From assembly GCF_004114795.1 (NCBI RefSeq), contig NZ_CP035311.1, positions 2,480,001 to 2,544,000 of the forward strand: 64,000 nt of DNA, read 5' to 3'. Made by a program: the position numbers and the translations under genes. This document shows positions 45,239-54,460 of this stretch, one piece after another (positions within the stretch are counted from its first letter, which is position 1; the number at the start of each line of letters is the position of its first letter). Source of the DNA: Janthinobacterium sp. 17J80-10. Its GTDB lineage: Bacteria; Pseudomonadota; Gammaproteobacteria; Burkholderiales; Burkholderiaceae_D. A model generated the notes under the pieces. The model made no database searches. It was not told the origin of the DNA and saw nothing but the letters and a program-made list of their open reading frames with translations.

Positions 45239-46759
45239 TCAGTCGGCCTGCGCCAGGTTGAGATTCAATTGCGAACGCACCAGGTCTTCAATGACCGGCT
45301 TGGGATTGTTGCGGGCGAATTCAATGCGGTCGAGGTAATCGCGCGAAATGTCGCCGGTAACGTAATCGCCGGTAAAGCAGGATGCCTCGAAGCGCCGCAG
45401 TGCCGGATTGATGTCGGAAATGGAACGCATCAACGCATCGACATCCTGGTACACCAGGTCGTCGGCAGTAATTTCACGGCAGACTTCTTCTTCGGTACGG
45501 CCAAAAGCAATCAGTTCCTTGCGTGTAGGCATGTCTATGCCATACACATTGGGGAATTTCACCGGCGGCGCGGCCGAGGCGAAAATCACGCGCTTGGCGC
45601 CGGACTCCCGCGCCATTTGCACGATTTCACGGCTGGTGGTGCCGCGCACGATCGAGTCGTCGACCAGCAGCACGTTCTTGCCCTTGAATTCGGAAGGAAT
45701 CGCATTCAGTTTCTGGCGCACCGATTTCTTGCGCACGGCCTGCCCCGGCATCAGGAAGGTACGGCCGATGTACCGGTTCTTGATGAAACCCTCGCGGTAC
45801 TCGATACCCAGTTTCAGCGCCAGTTCCATGGCGGCCGGACGCGACGAATCCGGAATGGGCATGACGACATCGATATCGCCCCGGGAAAATTGCTTGCGCA
45901 CTTTTTCTGCAAGATACTCACCCATTTTCAGGCGCGTTGCATACACCGATGCGCCATCGATCACGGAATCCGGTCGGGCAAAGTAGACGAATTCAAAGGC
46001 GCAGGGATGCAGCAGCGGGCTTTCGGCGCATTGCTGTTGATAAAGCTTGAGGTCCTGGTCGATAAAGATCGCCTCGCCCGGCACGACATCGCGCAGGAAC
46101 CGGAAGCCCAGGCCTTCCAGCGCAACCGACTCGCTGGCCACCATGTATTCCATGCCCTTCTCGGTTTCATTGACGCCGATGCACAGGGGACGGATGCCGT
46201 AGGGATCGCGGAAAGCCAGCATGCCGTAACCGGCGATCTGGGCTACCACGGCGTAGGAGCCGCGCACCCGCTTGTGCAGGACGGTCACGGCCCGGAACAC
46301 CGCTGCCGGGTCGAGCGAATAGCCGCTGGTCGCTTCCTGGATTTCATGTGCCAGCACATTCAGCAAGACTTCCGAATCGGAATCCGTATTGATGTGGCGC
46401 CGGTCATTCTTGAACATCTCGATCTTGAGCTGTTCCCAGTTGGTCAGGTTGCCATTGTGGGCAAGCGCGATGCCGAACGGCGCATTCACGTAGAACGGCT
46501 GCGCCTCTTCCTCGCTGCTGGCCGAACCGGCAGTGGGATAACGGACCTGGCCGATACCGGCATTGCCTGGCAGGGAACGCATGTTGCGCGTACGGAATAC
46601 GTCACGCACAAGTCCATTTGCCTTGTGCATGGAAAACTTGTTGCCATGACTGGTTGCGATACCGGCAGCGTCCTGACCGCGGTGCTGCAGCAGCAGCAAT
46701 GCGTCATAAATCAACTGGTTGACCGGGGAGTTAGAAACGACGCCAACTATGCCACACAT
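45239..46759 (-). CDS. purF: Amidophosphoribosyltransferase
   Basis: 506 residues. First committed step of purine synthesis: glutamine and PRPP to phosphoribosylamine. N-terminal nucleophile glutaminase with Cys2 exposed after Met removal (MCGIVGVV); HNGNLTNWEQL and RYPTAGSAS are active-site parts. The C-terminal phosphoribosyltransferase domain has the PRPP loop VLLVDDSIVRGTTS. It follows cvpA, as in E. coli and most proteobacteria. Confidence 0.98.
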   Translation of the reverse strand: MCGIVGVVSNSPVNQLIYDALLLLQHRGQDAAGIATSHGNKFSMHKANGLVRDVFRTRNMRSLPGNAGIGQVRYPTAGSASSEEEAQPFYVNAPFGIALAHNGNLTNWEQLKIEMFKNDRRHINTDSDSEVLLNVLAHEIQEATSGYSLDPAAVFRAVTVLHKRVRGSYAVVAQIAGYGMLAFRDPYGIRPLCIGVNETEKGMEYMVASESVALEGLGFRFLRDVVPGEAIFIDQDLKLYQQQCAESPLLHPCAFEFVYFARPDSVIDGASVYATRLKMGEYLAEKVRKQFSRGDIDVVMPIPDSSRPAAMELALKLGIEYREGFIKNRYIGRTFLMPGQAVRKKSVRQKLNAIPSEFKGKNVLLVDDSIVRGTTSREIVQMARESGAKRVIFASAAPPVKFPNVYGIDMPTRKELIAFGRTEEEVCREITADDLVYQDVDALMRSISDINPALRRFEASCFTGDYVTGDISRDYLDRIEFARNNPKPVIEDLVRSQLNLNLAQAD

Positions 46760-46802
46760 GGTGGACTCCTCAACTTAAGACAAAAATCTATTTGAAATGT
46801 TG

Positions 46803-46849
46803 GGGACAGAGTAGCTCGCTGCCCTACGGCAGCTTACAAACTCTGTCCC
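46803..46849. repeat. Nested palindrome between cvpA and purF (REP-like hairpin)
   Basis: Outer arms GGGACAGAGT (46803-46812) and ACTCTGTCCC (46840-46849) are perfect 10-bp complements. Inside, GCTGCC-CTAC-GGCAGC (46818-46833) makes a second hairpin. No T-run follows on either side, so it is unlikely to be a simple terminator. The edge sequence GTTGGGGACAG (46799-46809) recurs inverted at 37263-37273 in the ilvH-ilvC gap, suggesting a dispersed element. Confidence 0.6.
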
Positions 46850-46856
46850 GCAATTC

Positions 46857-47354
46857 TTAAAACTTCACATTACCGGCGAAAGCGCCGGGCAAAAATGGTT
46901 TGACTGTATGCGCCGCGGTTTCTGCCAGCGGACTCAACAAGGCATTTTTCCAGAATGGCTGCTGCGGGATCGCCGTCAGGCCGCACAGCAGCACTGCCGC
47001 CAGCACCAGCACCAGGCCGCGCGCCAGGCCGAACAGGCCGCCAAGACCGCGGTCGGCGACGCCGAGGCCGCTGCGACGGATCACGGCATCCACGGCCAGC
47101 GCGAACAGGGCCATGAGCAATCTTACGCCAATAAACAAAACGATGAAGGCAACGATCAGGCGCATCACGGCACCGGGAATGACACCGCCCAGCATCCCCG
47201 CCAGATCCTGCCCATACGCATTGGCAACAACCAGTGCGACGACCCAGCCCAGCAACGAGAGCACTTCCTTGATCAGGCCACGCATGGTGCTGATGACAAT
47301 CGAACACACCAGCACGAACAGCACCAGATAATCAAAAATCGTCACGCCTTGCAA
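46857..47354 (-). CDS. cvpA: CvpA family membrane protein
   Basis: 165 residues with four membrane helices. The family pattern is FDYLVLFVLVCSIVISTMRG at the N-terminus and GLGVADRGLGGLFGLARGLV in the middle. CvpA was named for colicin V production and is linked to envelope robustness; its biochemical role is unclear. It precedes purF and follows the SPOR gene by 19 bases. Confidence 0.93.
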   Translation of the reverse strand: MQGVTIFDYLVLFVLVCSIVISTMRGLIKEVLSLLGWVVALVVANAYGQDLAGMLGGVIPGAVMRLIVAFIVLFIGVRLLMALFALAVDAVIRRSGLGVADRGLGGLFGLARGLVLVLAAVLLCGLTAIPQQPFWKNALLSPLAETAAHTVKPFLPGAFAGNVKF

Positions 47355-47373
47355 TCCATCCGTCAGCCGCCCT

Positions 47374-48285
47374 TCACTCGCCCAGCGGCACGAGGCTGCC
47401 GTTCAAACCGAGCTTGACCAGCCTGGCGCGCATCTTCTCGGCCTCCTCCTTGCTGGCAAAGGGGCCGACGCGCACGCGGGTGCGCTCACCGCCTGCAGTA
47501 GGCACTTTCTGGGTCTGGCTGGCGATGCCGGCCGACTTGAGCTTGTTGCGCAATTCGGTGATTTTTTCCTGGCTTGTCAGTGCCGCAACCTGGAGCATGA
47601 ATTTGCCGGTTTTCTTGTCCGACTGCGGCTTGTCCGCCTCGGCGGTCTGCTTGCCTTCGAGGATGGCGCGCGCACGCGCGGCATCCTTGCCTTCATTGGC
47701 AAGCGGCTTCGACTCGGCCCTGGCTGCCACCTGGGCTTCAGCCTTGGCGGCAGGCTTTGTTTCGACCTTGGGGGCGACTTGCGCCTGGGTGCTTTTGGCA
47801 TCGGCGGCAGGCGTCGCTTCAGCGGGCTTGGGGGTTGACGCCGGGGCGACGCTGGCAGGCGTGCCGCTGACCTGATTGGCTACGGCGGCTACGGCCGCGA
47901 CTTTCCCGGTGACCGTCTCATCCACAGGTTCGATGATCTGTTCGGCAGGATCGAGCGCAGCAGCAGCCGGCAGGCGCCGGGGCTGCCGCGCCGGGTCCTT
48001 GGAGGGAATCGTGATTTCAATATCCTGCGCCACCGGCCGGGGTTCGGAATCCAGCACCATGGGCAAGCCGATGACAGCGGCAAGTACGAGCGCGACCGCG
48101 CCGATCAGGCGTCGCCGCGCACGTTTCTTTTCCGGCAAGACCGGATCACCCGCCTCATCGTCATCGGACGATTTGCGGCGCGCGCGCGGGCGTTTGGGAT
48201 TCGGCTCGTCCTTGGCCCGCGGATACGATGCGCCGTCATCCGGGGCTTCCTGCTTGTTTTTGCGGAAAAACGAGAACAAGCTCAT
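47374..48285 (-). CDS. dedD: SPOR domain protein, DedD-like
   Basis: 303 residues. Basic cytoplasmic N-terminus, one membrane helix (RLIGAVALVLAAVIGLPMVL, about 60-79), a long alanine/proline/lysine-rich periplasmic linker, and a C-terminal SPOR domain (about 225-300, FMLQVAALTSQEKITELRNK, RVRVGPFASKEEAEKM). SPOR domains bind denuded septal peptidoglycan, so the protein probably acts at the division site. Start ATG 48283-48285 (MSLFSFFRKNK) is the classical one. It lies between folC and cvpA, the usual neighbourhood. Confidence 0.92.
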   Translation of the reverse strand: MSLFSFFRKNKQEAPDDGASYPRAKDEPNPKRPRARRKSSDDDEAGDPVLPEKKRARRRLIGAVALVLAAVIGLPMVLDSEPRPVAQDIEITIPSKDPARQPRRLPAAAALDPAEQIIEPVDETVTGKVAAVAAVANQVSGTPASVAPASTPKPAEATPAADAKSTQAQVAPKVETKPAAKAEAQVAARAESKPLANEGKDAARARAILEGKQTAEADKPQSDKKTGKFMLQVAALTSQEKITELRNKLKSAGIASQTQKVPTAGGERTRVRVGPFASKEEAEKMRARLVKLGLNGSLVPLGE

Positions 48286-48295
48286 GCGTTCAGTT

Positions 48296-49630
48296 CTATG
48301 GTTGCGAGGAAGATTGTGCCTTATCGGCTTGACTGCGGACCTGCTGACGGGCTTCCATAACACCGGCGACAGTCAGGAAAGATCCGAAAACCACAATTCT
48401 ATCATTCTCGCCGGCTCTATTCAGCGCATTTGCATATGCGTCCGCTGGTGTAGCAAAACAGGCAATACTGGATTCGGCATCAGCGCCGGCTCCCGGCACA
48501 ACGCCAGCGGCCAGAAGACGGGCCTTGATGCTCTCGGCACTGGCCGCGCGAGGCAGCGGCAGGTCAGTCAGGCACCAGTGGTCGACATCGCCCTTCAGAT
48601 GCGCGATGACGCCATCGATATCCTTGTCCTGCATGGCGCCGAACACGGCGTAGGTGAAGCGGTGAAAACCCATGTTGCCGAGATTTTGCGCCAGCGTCGC
48701 CGCCGCATGCGGGTTGTGGGCCACATCCAGAACGACCGCGGGCCGTCCCGGCAAGACCTGGAAACGCCCCGGCAAATCGACCAGCACGAGGCCGGTACGC
48801 ACTTCCTGGGCGCCTACCGGCAAGCGCAGGCGCAGGACTTCCAGCGCCGCCAGCGCGGCGCAGGCATTCAACAACTGGTTGGCGCCACGCAGGCTGGGAT
48901 AGCCGAGGGAATTGCGGCGCTGGCTGCGGCCGCCATAGTTCCATTGCTGCTTGTCGCCGGAATAATTAAAGTCGCGCCCGACCAGCCACAGGTCGGCGCC
49001 GATCGCCTCGGCATGCGCGACCAGCGACTTGGGCGGCACCGGATCGCTGCAGATCGCCGCACGGCCCGCACGGAAGATGCCGGCCTTCTCAAAACCGATC
49101 TGCTCGCGCGTGTCACCCAGGTATTCCTGGTGGTCGATGTCGACACTGGTAACGATGGCGACGTCGGCATCGATGATATTGACCGCATCCAGGCGCCCGC
49201 CCAATCCCACTTCCAGGATCACGGCATCCAGCCCGGCCTGCGCGAACAGGCGCAAGATGGCCAGCGTGGTGAATTCGAAATAGGTCAGCGAGACGTCGCC
49301 GCGCGCCGCCTCCACTGCGGCAAACTGCTCGACCAGCGCAGCATCGGCAACCGGTTCGCCGGCAACGCGGGCGCGCTCATTGAAATGCAACAGGTGTGGC
49401 GAAGTGTACAAGCCGACTTTATAACCGGCCTGCAGCAGCATCGACTCCAGCATGGCGCAGGTAGAGCCCTTGCCATTGGTGCCGCCCACGGTAATCACGG
49501 GACAATCAAAGGCAATTCCCAATCGCTCCCTGACGCGGGCCACCCGCTCAAGACCGAGGTCGATTGCCTTCGGGTGCAGGGTTTCAAGCTGGGCAAGCCA
49601 GTCTGCCAGGGTGGCGGGAGTATTTTGCAT
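48296..49630 (-). CDS. folC: Dihydrofolate / folylpolyglutamate synthase
   Basis: 444 residues. Adds glutamate to dihydropteroate or folates with ATP. P-loop VGGTNGKGST, the TSPHLLHFNERARV folate-binding loop and LDVAHNPHAAATLAQNL at the start of the C-terminal Mur-ligase-like domain. The gene starts 27 bases after the T-run of the accD terminator, so it needs read-through or an overlapping promoter. Confidence 0.96.
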   Translation of the reverse strand: MQNTPATLADWLAQLETLHPKAIDLGLERVARVRERLGIAFDCPVITVGGTNGKGSTCAMLESMLLQAGYKVGLYTSPHLLHFNERARVAGEPVADAALVEQFAAVEAARGDVSLTYFEFTTLAILRLFAQAGLDAVILEVGLGGRLDAVNIIDADVAIVTSVDIDHQEYLGDTREQIGFEKAGIFRAGRAAICSDPVPPKSLVAHAEAIGADLWLVGRDFNYSGDKQQWNYGGRSQRRNSLGYPSLRGANQLLNACAALAALEVLRLRLPVGAQEVRTGLVLVDLPGRFQVLPGRPAVVLDVAHNPHAAATLAQNLGNMGFHRFTYAVFGAMQDKDIDGVIAHLKGDVDHWCLTDLPLPRAASAESIKARLLAAGVVPGAGADAESSIACFATPADAYANALNRAGENDRIVVFGSFLTVAGVMEARQQVRSQADKAQSSSQP

Positions 49631-49660
49631 GACGACTAGATGGGAACGATTTTGAAATTA

Positions 49661-49690
49661 AAAAGCCCGAACCTGACTGCGGTTCGGGCT
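49661..49690 (-). terminator. Terminator after accD
   Basis: Minus-strand AGCCCGAACC/GGTTCGGGCT stem (10 bp, 7-nt loop) followed by TTTTT, 20 bases after the accD stop and 31 bases before folC. Confidence 0.88.
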
Positions 49691-49709
49691 TGCAAGGCTG
49701 ACAGCGGCA

Positions 49710-50582
49710 TCAGGCGACCACTTCGGCCGCCTGGTTTTGCAGCAATGCCAACAGGCGGGCGATTTCCTCGCGCATCTTGCGGCGGTCGACAATCATGTCG
49801 ACAGCGCCTTTCTGCTGCAGGAATTCAGCGCGCTGGAAACCTTCCGGCAATTTCTCGCGCACGGTGTTTTCGATCACGCGCTGGCCGGCAAAACCGATCA
49901 GGGCCTTCGGCTCGGCGATGACCACATCGCCCATGAAGGCAAACGAGGCCGAGACGCCACCCGTGGTCGGATCGGTCAGCACTGAAATAAAAGGCAGCTT
50001 CTTTTCGGACAATTTGGTCAGCATGGACGTCGTCTTGGCCATCTGCATCAGCGACAGCAAGCCTTCCTGCATGCGCGCGCCACCGGAAGCGGTGATGCAA
50101 ATGAATGGCACTTTCTGGTCCAGCGCCGCCTGGGCGCCGCGCACGAAGCGCTCGCCGACGACGGAACCCATGGTACCGGCCATGAATTCGAACTCGAAAC
50201 AGGACACCACCACCGGCAGGCTCATGATGGCGCCACCCAGGACGATCAGGGCATCGGTTTCACCCGTCGCTTCCATGGCGGCCTTCAGGCGGTCAGGATA
50301 TTTCTTACTATCCTTAAACTTGAGCGTATCGACGGGCAGCGTTTCCTGGCCGATTTCATAGCGCCCTTCGGCATCCAGCAATGCGTCGAGGCGGTCGCGC
50401 GCGCGAATGCGCATGTGATGGTCGCACTTGGGACAGACATGCTGGTTGGATTCCAGATCTGTACGGTACAGCACTGCTTCGCAAGAAGGGCACTTGACCC
50501 ACAAGCCTTCCGGCACCGATTTGCGGGAAGCGGTATCGTTACGCTGGATGCGGGGAGGAAGTAATTTTTCTAGCCAGCTCAT
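49710..50582 (-). CDS. accD: Acetyl-CoA carboxylase carboxyltransferase subunit beta
   Basis: 290 residues. Transfers carboxyl from biotin to acetyl-CoA in fatty acid synthesis, with AccA. N-terminal zinc ribbon with CPSC and CPKC pairs ([22 protein letters not shown]). The carboxyltransferase core includes [20 protein letters not shown] and [17 protein letters not shown]. Start ATG 50580-50582 ([11 protein letters not shown]) fits relatives. It follows trpA by 141 bases; that gap is AT-rich in its accD-proximal half and may hold a promoter, but no clear pair is seen. Confidence 0.97.
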   Translation of the reverse strand: MSWLEKLLPPRIQRNDTASRKSVPEGLWVKCPSCEAVLYRTDLESNQHVCPKCDHHMRIRARDRLDALLDAEGRYEIGQETLPVDTLKFKDSKKYPDRLKAAMEATGETDALIVLGGAIMSLPVVVSCFEFEFMAGTMGSVVGERFVRGAQAALDQKVPFICITASGGARMQEGLLSLMQMAKTTSMLTKLSEKKLPFISVLTDPTTGGVSASFAFMGDVVIAEPKALIGFAGQRVIENTVREKLPEGFQRAEFLQQKGAVDMIVDRRKMREEIARLLALLQNQAAEVVA

Positions 50583-50723
50583 GGCGCCTCTTTCAATTAT
50601 TGTTTTGCCTAAATGCAAAATTTGCTTTATTCAAGACAAGCATAGTTTCTTAAATACTAACACAATCCGCTTGCCAGACTTCGCTTGGCCGCCATCCTAA
50701 AGGACAGCCGCCTTGACTGCAAC

Positions 50724-51521
50724 TTATTCGTCGAGGGCGCGCCGGATACCCGAGATAAACGTCTGCACCGCTGCCACGGCCTGGTCGCGCGGCGTATTTT
50801 CCAGTTCCTGGATGATCCGGCTGCCAATCACCACGGCGTCGGCGACGCTGGCCACCGCCTTGGCCGTGGCGGCATCGCGAATGCCGAAGCCGACCCCGAT
50901 GGGCAGCTTGACATGGCGACGCACCGTGGCGATCTTGGCAGCCACTTCCGCAGTGTCGATGTTCTGGGCGCCAGTGACGCCCTTGAGCGAGACATAGTAG
51001 CTGAAGCCGCTGCCGTAACGGGCCACCTGCTGCATGCGCTCCTCGGTGGAGGTCGGCGCCAGCAGGAAGATCGGGTCCATGCCCTGCTCCTGCATCTTCG
51101 TGGCGAATTCCTCGCACTCTTCCGGCGGATAATCGACCACGATACTGCCATCCACGCCCGCTGCCGCCGCCGCGGCAATAAAGGCGTCCACGCCCATGCG
51201 CTCGATCGGATTGGCATAGCCCATCAATACCACCGGGGTAGCCGCGTTGGTCTTGCGGAATTCACGCACGTAGCCAAGCACGTCATGCATGCCGACATTG
51301 AACTTCAGCGCGCGCTCGCAGGCGCGCTGAATCACCGGGCCTTCGGCCATCGGATCGGAAAAAGGCACCCCCAGCTCCAGCACGTCGGCGCCGCCGGCCA
51401 CCAGCGCATGCATCAGCGGCACGGTCAATTCTGGCGCAGGATCGCCCGCGGTGATGAAGGGGATCAGGCCCTTTTTATTCTGTGCCGCGAGCGCGGCGAA
51501 AGTAGTGTGAATGCGTGACAT
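50724..51521 (-). CDS. trpA: Tryptophan synthase alpha subunit
   Basis: 265 residues, TIM barrel. Cleaves indole-3-glycerol phosphate to indole, which passes to TrpB. The catalytic glutamate and aspartate lie in [18 protein letters not shown]. Loop 6 region is [15 protein letters not shown], and the phosphate site is [15 protein letters not shown]. Start ATG 51519-51521; an upstream in-frame extension of 61 codons overlaps trpB and was rejected. It lies 64 bases after trpB. Confidence 0.97.
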   Translation of the reverse strand: MSRIHTTFAALAAQNKKGLIPFITAGDPAPELTVPLMHALVAGGADVLELGVPFSDPMAEGPVIQRACERALKFNVGMHDVLGYVREFRKTNAATPVVLMGYANPIERMGVDAFIAAAAAAGVDGSIVVDYPPEECEEFATKMQEQGMDPIFLLAPTSTEERMQQVARYGSGFSYYVSLKGVTGAQNIDTAEVAAKIATVRRHVKLPIGVGFGIRDAATAKAVASVADAVVIGSRIIQELENTPRDQAVAAVQTFISGIRRALDE

Positions 51522-51585
51522 GGAGTGGTTTTTCTGGTTGATCGGCGCCGCTACAGCTAGTTTTAAGTGCTTGTCAGCCCCTGCC

Positions 51586-52812
51586 TCAGCTTTTCCAGCC
51601 GGCGACGGTATGCATGTCCTTGTCGCCACGACCGGACAGGTTGGCCAGGACGATCTTATCCTTTGGCAAGGTCGCTGCCAGCTTGGCGGCATAGGCCAGC
51701 GCATGGCTCGACTCCAGCGCCGGGATGATGCCTTCGATGCGGCAACAGTCGTGGAAAGCCTTCAGCGCTTCGGCATCGGTGATGCAAACGTATTCGGCGC
51801 GATGGCTATCCTTGAGCCAGGCATGCTCGGGGCCGACGCCAGGGTAATCCAGGCCGGCGGAAATGGAATGCGTCTCGATGATCTGGCCGTTTTGATCCTG
51901 CAGCAGGTAGGTGCGGTTGCCATGCAGGACGCCGGGCGAACCGGCCGTCAGCGATGCCGCATGACGGCCGCTGTCGAGCCCTTCGCCGGAAGCTTCGACG
52001 CCGATCAGTTTGACATCGGGATAAGGAATATAGGGATAGAAAATCCCCATGGCGTTGGAACCGCCGCCTACGCATGCCACCACATAGTCCGGCTGACGTC
52101 CTGTCATCTCGGGCATCTGCTGCAGGCATTCCTCTCCGATCACCGACTGGAAGTCGCGCACCATCATCGGGTAAGGATGCGGGCCGGCGACGGTGCCGAT
52201 GATGTAGAAGGTATTTTCAACATTGGTGACCCAGTCGCGCATGGCTTCGTTCAGCGCATCCTTCAGGGTCTTGGAGCCGGATTCCACGGGGACGACCTTG
52301 GCGCCGAGGATTTCCATGCGATAGACATTCTGCATCTGCCGCTTGACGTCTTCGCTGCCCATGTAGACCACGCACTCCAGGCCGAAACGCGCGCAGATGG
52401 TGGCCGTGGCCACGCCATGCTGGCCCGCGCCGGTCTCGGCAATGATGCGCTTCTTACCCATGCGCCGCGCCAGCAGGGCCTGGCCGATGACATTGTTGAT
52501 CTTGTGCGCGCCGGTATGGTTCAGGTCTTCGCGCTTGAAGTAGATTTGCGCGCCGCCGGCGATCTCGGACCAGCGCTTGGCATGGTAGATCGGGCTGGGA
52601 CGGCCGACGAAATGCTTGAGTTCGTACTCGAACTCGGCACGGAATTCGGGATCCTTGCTGTAGTGCGCATAGGCTTCCTGCAATTCATGCAGGGCCTTGG
52701 TCAGGGTTTCCGAAACAAAACTGCCGCCATAGGGGCCGAAATGGCCCTTACTGTCCGGCAAATCATAGGGAATTGCATGGCCCGCTGCAGCGGACACGGT
52801 CGATTGCGTCAT
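51586..52812 (-). CDS. trpB: Tryptophan synthase beta subunit
   Basis: 408 residues, PLP enzyme joining indole and serine. The PLP lysine lies in [18 protein letters not shown], the phosphate-binding GGGSNAMG follows VVACVGG, and FGGSFV-like [12 protein letters not shown] is at the N-terminus. Full length. It lies 29 bases after trpF. Confidence 0.98.
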   Translation of the reverse strand: MTQSTVSAAAGHAIPYDLPDSKGHFGPYGGSFVSETLTKALHELQEAYAHYSKDPEFRAEFEYELKHFVGRPSPIYHAKRWSEIAGGAQIYFKREDLNHTGAHKINNVIGQALLARRMGKKRIIAETGAGQHGVATATICARFGLECVVYMGSEDVKRQMQNVYRMEILGAKVVPVESGSKTLKDALNEAMRDWVTNVENTFYIIGTVAGPHPYPMMVRDFQSVIGEECLQQMPEMTGRQPDYVVACVGGGSNAMGIFYPYIPYPDVKLIGVEASGEGLDSGRHAASLTAGSPGVLHGNRTYLLQDQNGQIIETHSISAGLDYPGVGPEHAWLKDSHRAEYVCITDAEALKAFHDCCRIEGIIPALESSHALAYAAKLAATLPKDKIVLANLSGRGDKDMHTVAGWKS

Positions 52813-52841
52813 AGGATGGTTCCAGTCTTTTCAGTCTTTGG

Positions 52842-53513
52842 CTAACGGCTGATTGCCGTATCGGCGGCGCGTACCGCGCCGATGAAGGCCGCGATGCGGG
52901 CCGCGTCCTTGATACCCTTCGCGCTCTCGACGCCACTGCTGACGTCGACCGCCCAGGGCCGTACCTGGCACACTGCCTCAGTCGCGTTCTGTGCGCTCAA
53001 GCCACCACTCAAAACGAGCCGAGGCGCGATTTCTTTTGGAATGAGAGACCAATCAAATACCTTTCCACTGCCGCCATAGCCCTCCGCGAAGGCATCGAGC
53101 AGCAATCCGGCAAACCATTCGCTGGAGGAACGATACTGCCTGTCGTATTCTACCAAATCGGCCGCTTGCATATCCGCCCTCACCCGCACCGCGCGCAAGA
53201 AAGGTCGCCGCACGCGGCTGGCAATTTCACAACATTGCTCAAGGGTTTCATCGCCATGAAATTGCAGCAATGAAATCGGCGCCGTGGCCAGCACGGCGGC
53301 GACCTCGTCGGCACCGGCATTGACGAACAGGCCGACCGCCGTGACAAAGGGGGGCACGTGGGCCATGAGCGCCCTCGCCTGCGCGGCACTGACATGGCGC
53401 GGGCTCTTGTCATAAAAGACAAAGCCCAGCGCATCGGCGCCAGCCACGGCTGCCGCATGCACATCTTCCGGACGGGTCATGCCGCAAATCTTGATACGGG
53501 TACGGTGGCTCAT
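52842..53513 (-). CDS. trpF: Phosphoribosylanthranilate isomerase
   Basis: 223 residues, TIM barrel, third step from anthranilate to tryptophan. Catalytic cysteine in KICGMTRPEDV, then GADALGFVFYDKSPRHVS, LLQFHGDE and the aspartate in LLLDAFAEGYGGSGKVFDW. The C-terminus has LSGGLSAQN and VDVSSGVESAKGIKD. Start ATG 53511-53513; a longer arginine-rich frame upstream was rejected. Stand-alone TrpF, not fused to TrpC. Confidence 0.97.
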   Translation of the reverse strand: MSHRTRIKICGMTRPEDVHAAAVAGADALGFVFYDKSPRHVSAAQARALMAHVPPFVTAVGLFVNAGADEVAAVLATAPISLLQFHGDETLEQCCEIASRVRRPFLRAVRVRADMQAADLVEYDRQYRSSSEWFAGLLLDAFAEGYGGSGKVFDWSLIPKEIAPRLVLSGGLSAQNATEAVCQVRPWAVDVSSGVESAKGIKDAARIAAFIGAVRAADTAISR

Positions 53514-53580
53514 CGTGACAGCTGCAGCTTCACGCTGCAAAGGGGATAAACGACCAAGTATACCCGTTCCACGCCGCCGG

Positions 53581-54378
53581 TTACAGCCAGAATGGCTGCG
53601 CCGCCTCCTGCGGCAAGCCCCATTTGGAATCGTAGGCAATTTGGGCCAGGTACAGGCCGTCCGGCATGAATGTCGGCGCCACGCGGCTGCGGTCGCGCCA
53701 GTCCAGCGCTTCCGCCATCCAGTCAGGCGGATACTTGCCGATGCCGACGGCAATCAGGGAACCGACGATATTGCGCACCATGTGGTGCAGGAAGGCGTTG
53801 GCGGTCAGGCTGAAGGTAATCAGGTCACCGCGTCGGGCAATGTCGATCCGCTGCATGGTACGTACCGGCGATTTGGCCTGGCACTCGGCGGCGCGGAAGG
53901 CGGAAAAATCATGCGTGCCATGCAGATGGGCGGCAGCTTGCTGCATGAGCGCCGCATCCAGCGGACGGAATACCCAGCCGGCCTTGCCCGCCAACAGGGG
54001 CGAACGCGTCGGATGGTTGTGCAACAGATAGTGGTAGGTACGGCTACCCGCGGAGAAGCGCGCATGGAACTCGTCGCCCTGCGCATCCGGCGCGACCTCG
54101 CGCGCCCACTGCACGGCAATTGACGATGGCAGGAAGGCATTTACACCGCGCACCCAGGAAAACACGTCACGCTCGACGCCGGTATCGAAATGCACCACCT
54201 GCTCGAGCGCATGCACGCCCGTATCGGTGCGCCCGGCGCAGGTGATATCGATACCGGTGCGGGAAAACTTCAACAAGGCCGCTTCCAGCTGGTCTTGTAC
54301 AGTATGGCCATCGGGCTGGGTCTGCCATCCATGCCAGGGCGCACCATCGTATTGGAGGCCGAGTACGATGCGTTTCAA
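53581..54378 (-). CDS. truA: tRNA pseudouridine synthase A
   Basis: 265 residues. Makes pseudouridine at positions 38-40 of tRNA anticodon arms. The catalytic aspartate lies in [29 protein letters not shown] and [16 protein letters not shown] are family segments. The only suitable start is TTG at 54376-54378, which gives [12 protein letters not shown]; no good SD is seen. A five-codon frame, MKDLN, ends across this TTG. truA is the first gene of the truA-trpFBA-accD run. Confidence 0.95.
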   Translation of the reverse strand: MKRIVLGLQYDGAPWHGWQTQPDGHTVQDQLEAALLKFSRTGIDITCAGRTDTGVHALEQVVHFDTGVERDVFSWVRGVNAFLPSSIAVQWAREVAPDAQGDEFHARFSAGSRTYHYLLHNHPTRSPLLAGKAGWVFRPLDAALMQQAAAHLHGTHDFSAFRAAECQAKSPVRTMQRIDIARRGDLITFSLTANAFLHHMVRNIVGSLIAVGIGKYPPDWMAEALDWRDRSRVAPTFMPDGLYLAQIAYDSKWGLPQEAAQPFWL

Positions 54379-54414
54379 TTCAAGTCTTTCATCGAACGGT
54401 CAATACCAAGAATG

Positions 54415-54440
54415 AAAAAGGGCGCAACCACGTTGCGCCC
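54415..54440 (-). terminator. Terminator after fimV
   Basis: Minus-strand GGGCGCAAC/GTTGCGCCC stem (9 bp, 3-nt loop) followed by TTTTT, 20 bases after the fimV stop. Confidence 0.92.
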
Positions 54441-54460
54441 TCCATTGTGCCACGGGTGGA

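Noticed and set aside
53514-54460. A trp attenuator upstream of truA-trpFBA
   Set aside because: No tryptophan-rich leader peptide or alternative stems were found before truA or between truA and trpF; the hairpin at 54415-54440 is the fimV terminator.
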